DNA from: Melioribacter sp051488685
Lineage (GTDB): Bacteria; Bacteroidota; Ignavibacteria; Ignavibacteriales; Melioribacteraceae
Assembly: GCF_051488685.1 (NCBI RefSeq)
Contig: NZ_JBPSEH010000010.1
Span: 28,909 to 92,908, forward strand
Direction of reading: 5' to 3'
DNA: 64,000 bases
Shown here: positions 61,440 through 64,000 of the stretch, in pieces
Numbering within the stretch: the first letter of the stretch is position 1
Layout: each line of letters opens with the position of its first letter
The notes under the pieces: model-generated
Seen by the model: the letters and a program-made list of their open reading frames with translations, nothing else
The model's database searches: none
What the model was told of the DNA's origin: nothing
Position numbers and translations under genes: made by a program

Positions 61440-63878
61440 ATGGATAAAAACTATTCGACATTATCGAATTTATTTAAGTACGAAAAAATTATTCGTTTGT
61501 CGTTAATATTAGTCGGGTTGCTTATTGCTTTAGAATTAGAACTAATCCGTATCCCTGTAAATAAAGGTTATGAAGAATTGATGCGCTTTATTGGTGGTCC
61601 CAAGGAAACCGATAGTTCGATTGTTATTATTCATATTAATTCAGATGACATTGAACAGCTTGGAGGATGGCCTCTTAAAAGAAGTTATTATGCTTTGTTG
61701 GTTGACAATCTGAATCGGGTTGGGGCAAAAAAAATTGGAATCGAACTGATGTTTTCTTCAAGACTGGCGTTTCAGGAGATTTATAACGATTTGTTGAACG
61801 ATGTTTTAGAGAAGTCAAATAATAATATAGTTTTATCTTCCATTATTACAAATTCCGATACGATTATCTATTCACAGCCAAAGTACGAAATCCCTTCGCT
61901 CAAAACGGGACACCTGAACTATATTGATTCTGACGGATATTACGTTCCTGAGTTTATATCTGTAAATCGTCGTTACGAGAAAGCTTTTGCAATTGAACTT
62001 GCAGGCAAAGACGATGCGGAAGCGAAAGATTTGCTTAAAGTTAATTTTTATAATTCATGGCACAAATTCAAAACTTACTCCTTGATTGAATTCTTCGGAG
62101 AATTTGAAAAAAGGCCGGAAAAATTCAAAAATAAATATGTATTAATTGGAGTGAGCGATCCTACCATTGCAAAAACGGTCAAGACTTATTACGATGATGA
62201 ATTACCGGGTGTCGGATTTCATGCCTTTGTTCTCGATAATATTATTACACACCGATCATTGAATTACAAATACTCAAATTTATTGTCAGTACTTTCAGTG
62301 TTGTTCCTCATTGGATTCATTTATTTCTTCCACTTTGGCTCAAATGAAATACGGATTGTTTCATACCTGTTTTTTATACTAATTGCGTCATTTATTCTTT
62401 TTAATTACTTCTTCGTAATATTCAATTTTACGATGGCTTTCCTGCCTGCAATTTTATGTCTGGCATTCGAAGTTTATCTTAAAATAATGGTAAACAAACA
62501 GCAGGCGACGCATGCGTTGAGCGAAAGCGAGTTGTTGAAAAAAACTCTTGAAAGCAAAGAAGCTTTGCTCGAAAACATTTCTAAGATTTCTGAACAAGCT
62601 AAAGGTGAATTGCTAAATCAAATAGAAAAATTAAAAAATGAAATAACACAATTAAAGGAGCTCGAGCAGGATTCACAGCCAGTGGAGAAACACGCAGGAA
62701 GGCATCAATTCGAAAATATTGTTTATAAGAGCAGTGCAATGGACAAAGTAATTAAAACAATCGAAAAAGTTGCACCAACAGATGCAACAGTTTTGATCAT
62801 TGGCGAAAGTGGCAGCGGCAAAGAACTGGTTGCAAGAGCAATTCATAATTTAAGTAATCGTAGAGAGCAGGAATTTATTGCTCTTAATTGTGCTGCTTTG
62901 ACAGAAAGTTTACTCGAAAGTGAATTGTTTGGATATGTTAAAGGAGCCTTTACAAATGCTCTCAGCAATAAAAAAGGATTATTTGAAGCAGCAGACGGCG
63001 GTACCCTATTCCTTGATGAAATTGGGGAAACAAGCGATTCGTTTCAAGCAAAACTATTAAGAGTTATTCAGTTCGGCGAATTTCAGAAGGTTGGCTCCGC
63101 TCAAACGCAAAAGGTCAATGTACGTGTAATAGCAGCTACTAATCGAAATCTTGCACGTTTAATTGAAGAAGGTAAATTCAGGGAAGATTTGTATTACAGA
63201 CTCAATGTACTTAATATCGAAATTCCTCCATTAAGGGAAAGGAAAGAAGATATTCCTGTTTTAGCAGAATATTTTCTCGAAAGAGAGGACGACAATTTAA
63301 GGTTTTCAAAAGCCGCACTCGAATGCTTGGTAAAAAATGAATGGAAAGGGAACGTAAGAGAGCTGGAATCGATTGTAAAAAGAGCGGCTATTTTTGCTAA
63401 AGCAGAAGAACGCAATATCATTTTGATTACGGACCTGCCCGACGAATACAGGCATTATCGTAAAGCTGACATGGAAAACTTTATTCTCGATTCCCTGCGT
63501 GCTAAAAAATTTTCACATTCTTCTGTTGTGGAAACAGCCCGGGAAATTGGAAATGTCAGCCGAACCATCGTAGGTGAAATTTTGCGAGGACTCTTTTTTA
63601 AGAATTATGTCCAAAACAATTATAATTTTGAAGCAGCTGTAAAAGCGATAGCCGGAACTGAAGACGAAGAAATATTAGACAGGTTAAAATCGAAGGCTTC
63701 CAAGTATATCGAAAATATTAATAACGACCTGAAAAAAATTAAAAGTAACAATTTTGAAGAGGTCAAAAAAGTCTTTGCATCTAAATATAAAAACCTGCCT
63801 GTACGTTATCACGATTATCTTGACGATGTTATTAAATATCTACTCTCGGATAAAAATCGGAAGTTAGGTCAATTTTAG
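61440..63878 (+). CDS. CHASE2 membrane sensor fused to a sigma-54 AAA+ activator domain
   Basis: The 812-residue protein has an N-terminal helix (about 18-37), an extracytoplasmic CHASE2 domain (about 45-275; IVIIHINSDDIEQLGGWPLKRSYYALLVDNLNRVGAKKIGIE split over two strands), and three further helices (about 280-360). A coiled coil follows (about 370-415), then an AAA+ domain of NtrC type (430-665): Walker A GESGSGKE, GYVKGAFTNA in place of GAFTGA, Walker B GTLFLDEIGE, and RLNVLNIEIPPLRERKEDIPVL. The C-terminal 130 residues contain a possible helix-turn-helix (ETAREIGNVSRTIVGEILRG) and a helical tail of unknown function. It would activate sigma-54 promoters directly from the membrane upon an external signal, without a two-component relay. 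Targets are not adjacent. Confidence 0.9.
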   Translation: MDKNYSTLSNLFKYEKIIRLSLILVGLLIALELELIRIPVNKGYEELMRFIGGPKETDSSIVIIHINSDDIEQLGGWPLKRSYYALLVDNLNRVGAKKIGIELMFSSRLAFQEIYNDLLNDVLEKSNNNIVLSSIITNSDTIIYSQPKYEIPSLKTGHLNYIDSDGYYVPEFISVNRRYEKAFAIELAGKDDAEAKDLLKVNFYNSWHKFKTYSLIEFFGEFEKRPEKFKNKYVLIGVSDPTIAKTVKTYYDDELPGVGFHAFVLDNIITHRSLNYKYSNLLSVLSVLFLIGFIYFFHFGSNEIRIVSYLFFILIASFILFNYFFVIFNFTMAFLPAILCLAFEVYLKIMVNKQQATHALSESELLKKTLESKEALLENISKISEQAKGELLNQIEKLKNEITQLKELEQDSQPVEKHAGRHQFENIVYKSSAMDKVIKTIEKVAPTDATVLIIGESGSGKELVARAIHNLSNRREQEFIALNCAALTESLLESELFGYVKGAFTNALSNKKGLFEAADGGTLFLDEIGETSDSFQAKLLRVIQFGEFQKVGSAQTQKVNVRVIAATNRNLARLIEEGKFREDLYYRLNVLNIEIPPLRERKEDIPVLAEYFLEREDDNLRFSKAALECLVKNEWKGNVRELESIVKRAAIFAKAEERNIILITDLPDEYRHYRKADMENFILDSLRAKKFSHSSVVETAREIGNVSRTIVGEILRGLFFKNYVQNNYNFEAAVKAIAGTEDEEILDRLKSKASKYIENINNDLKKIKSNNFEEVKKVFASKYKNLPVRYHDYLDDVIKYLLSDKNRKLGQF

Positions 63879-63898
63879 TTCTTATGGTTACTTGTACT

Positions 63899-63940
63899 CG
63901 GTCGCTTCGATACGTCCTTACCAGGACTACTCAGCGACCG
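63899..63940. repeat. Palindromic hairpin element, REP-like
   Basis: CGGTCGCT (63899-63906) pairs with AGCGACCG (63933-63940), and inside it GTCCT (63914-63918) pairs with AGGAC (63923-63927), giving a two-part hairpin just after the sigma-54 activator gene. It is more GC-rich than its surroundings and lacks a T run, so it is not an ordinary terminator. It resembles dispersed intergenic palindromes of many genomes, but only one copy is in the window. Confidence 0.5.
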
Positions 63941-64000
63941 CACGATGAAAATTTAGAAGATATCTGAATAGACCGAAGAAGCGATTTCCCTTGAAAAATA

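Overview
The window looks like chromosome from an AT-rich, Gram-negative member of the Bacteroidota/Chlorobi/Ignavibacteriota group, most likely an Ignavibacteriales (Melioribacter- or Ignavibacterium-like) organism. The evidence is type IX secretion tails (the PNPFN motif), a TonB-dependent receptor with a carboxypeptidase-regulatory-like N-terminus, glycan-utilisation genes of Bacteroidota type, and very many multiheme c-type cytochromes. The taxonomic call is inference. No rRNA, tRNA, CRISPR array or transposase was seen.

Region 1 (1-13535, all minus strand) is a respiratory electron-transfer locus. In transcription order it encodes a Tat-exported four-cluster Fe-S protein, a NrfD/HybB-type quinone-site membrane protein, a 13-heme cytochrome, a heme-binding sensor histidine kinase, two response regulators each fused to a glycine-cleavage-H-like domain, a 16-heme cytochrome fused to a cytochrome b561-like membrane domain, a tetraheme cytochrome c554-type protein, an outer-membrane beta-barrel, a 14-heme cytochrome and a hexaheme lipoprotein cut by the window edge. 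The structural proteins carry 53 CxxCH motifs in about 13.5 kb. The set is what one expects for two quinol-oxidising modules feeding a periplasmic and outer-membrane heme wire, plausibly for extracellular or insoluble acceptors, with a built-in regulatory cassette that has no DNA-binding output domain.

Region 2 (13786-17890) holds an unusual chorismate mutase - prephenate dehydratase - ACT - DAHP synthase fusion, a small outer-membrane protein and a secreted sugar-dehydrogenase-like protein with a T9SS tail.

Region 3 (18078-56170) is a glycoprotein N-glycan/fucosylated-glycan utilisation locus. Exported enzymes (GH92 mannosidase, GH20 hexosaminidase, at least one GH29 fucosidase, GH3, an esterase-like hydrolase) trim the glycan; a TonB receptor and a T9SS beta-helix protein may bind and import it. 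Signal-less GH125, GH130 and GH94 enzymes would finish the core in the cytoplasm, the last two by phosphorolysis. Downstream metabolism is covered by a ROK sugar kinase, a NagB-like/PIG-L-like fusion, L-fucose isomerase and a FucP symporter. A ROK repressor, an MFS carrier and two sodium:solute symporters complete the locus. An AT-rich palindrome resembling NagC/Mlc operators lies between the divergent GH20 and symporter genes.

Region 4 (56239-63878) is mixed housekeeping and accessory: glutaredoxin, a GroES without adjacent GroEL, a cupin, an IorA-like thiamine-diphosphate enzyme, an MscS-type channel, an EamA permease, an alpha/beta hydrolase and a CHASE2 sensor fused directly to a sigma-54 AAA+ activator. 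A palindromic repeat-like hairpin follows at the right edge.
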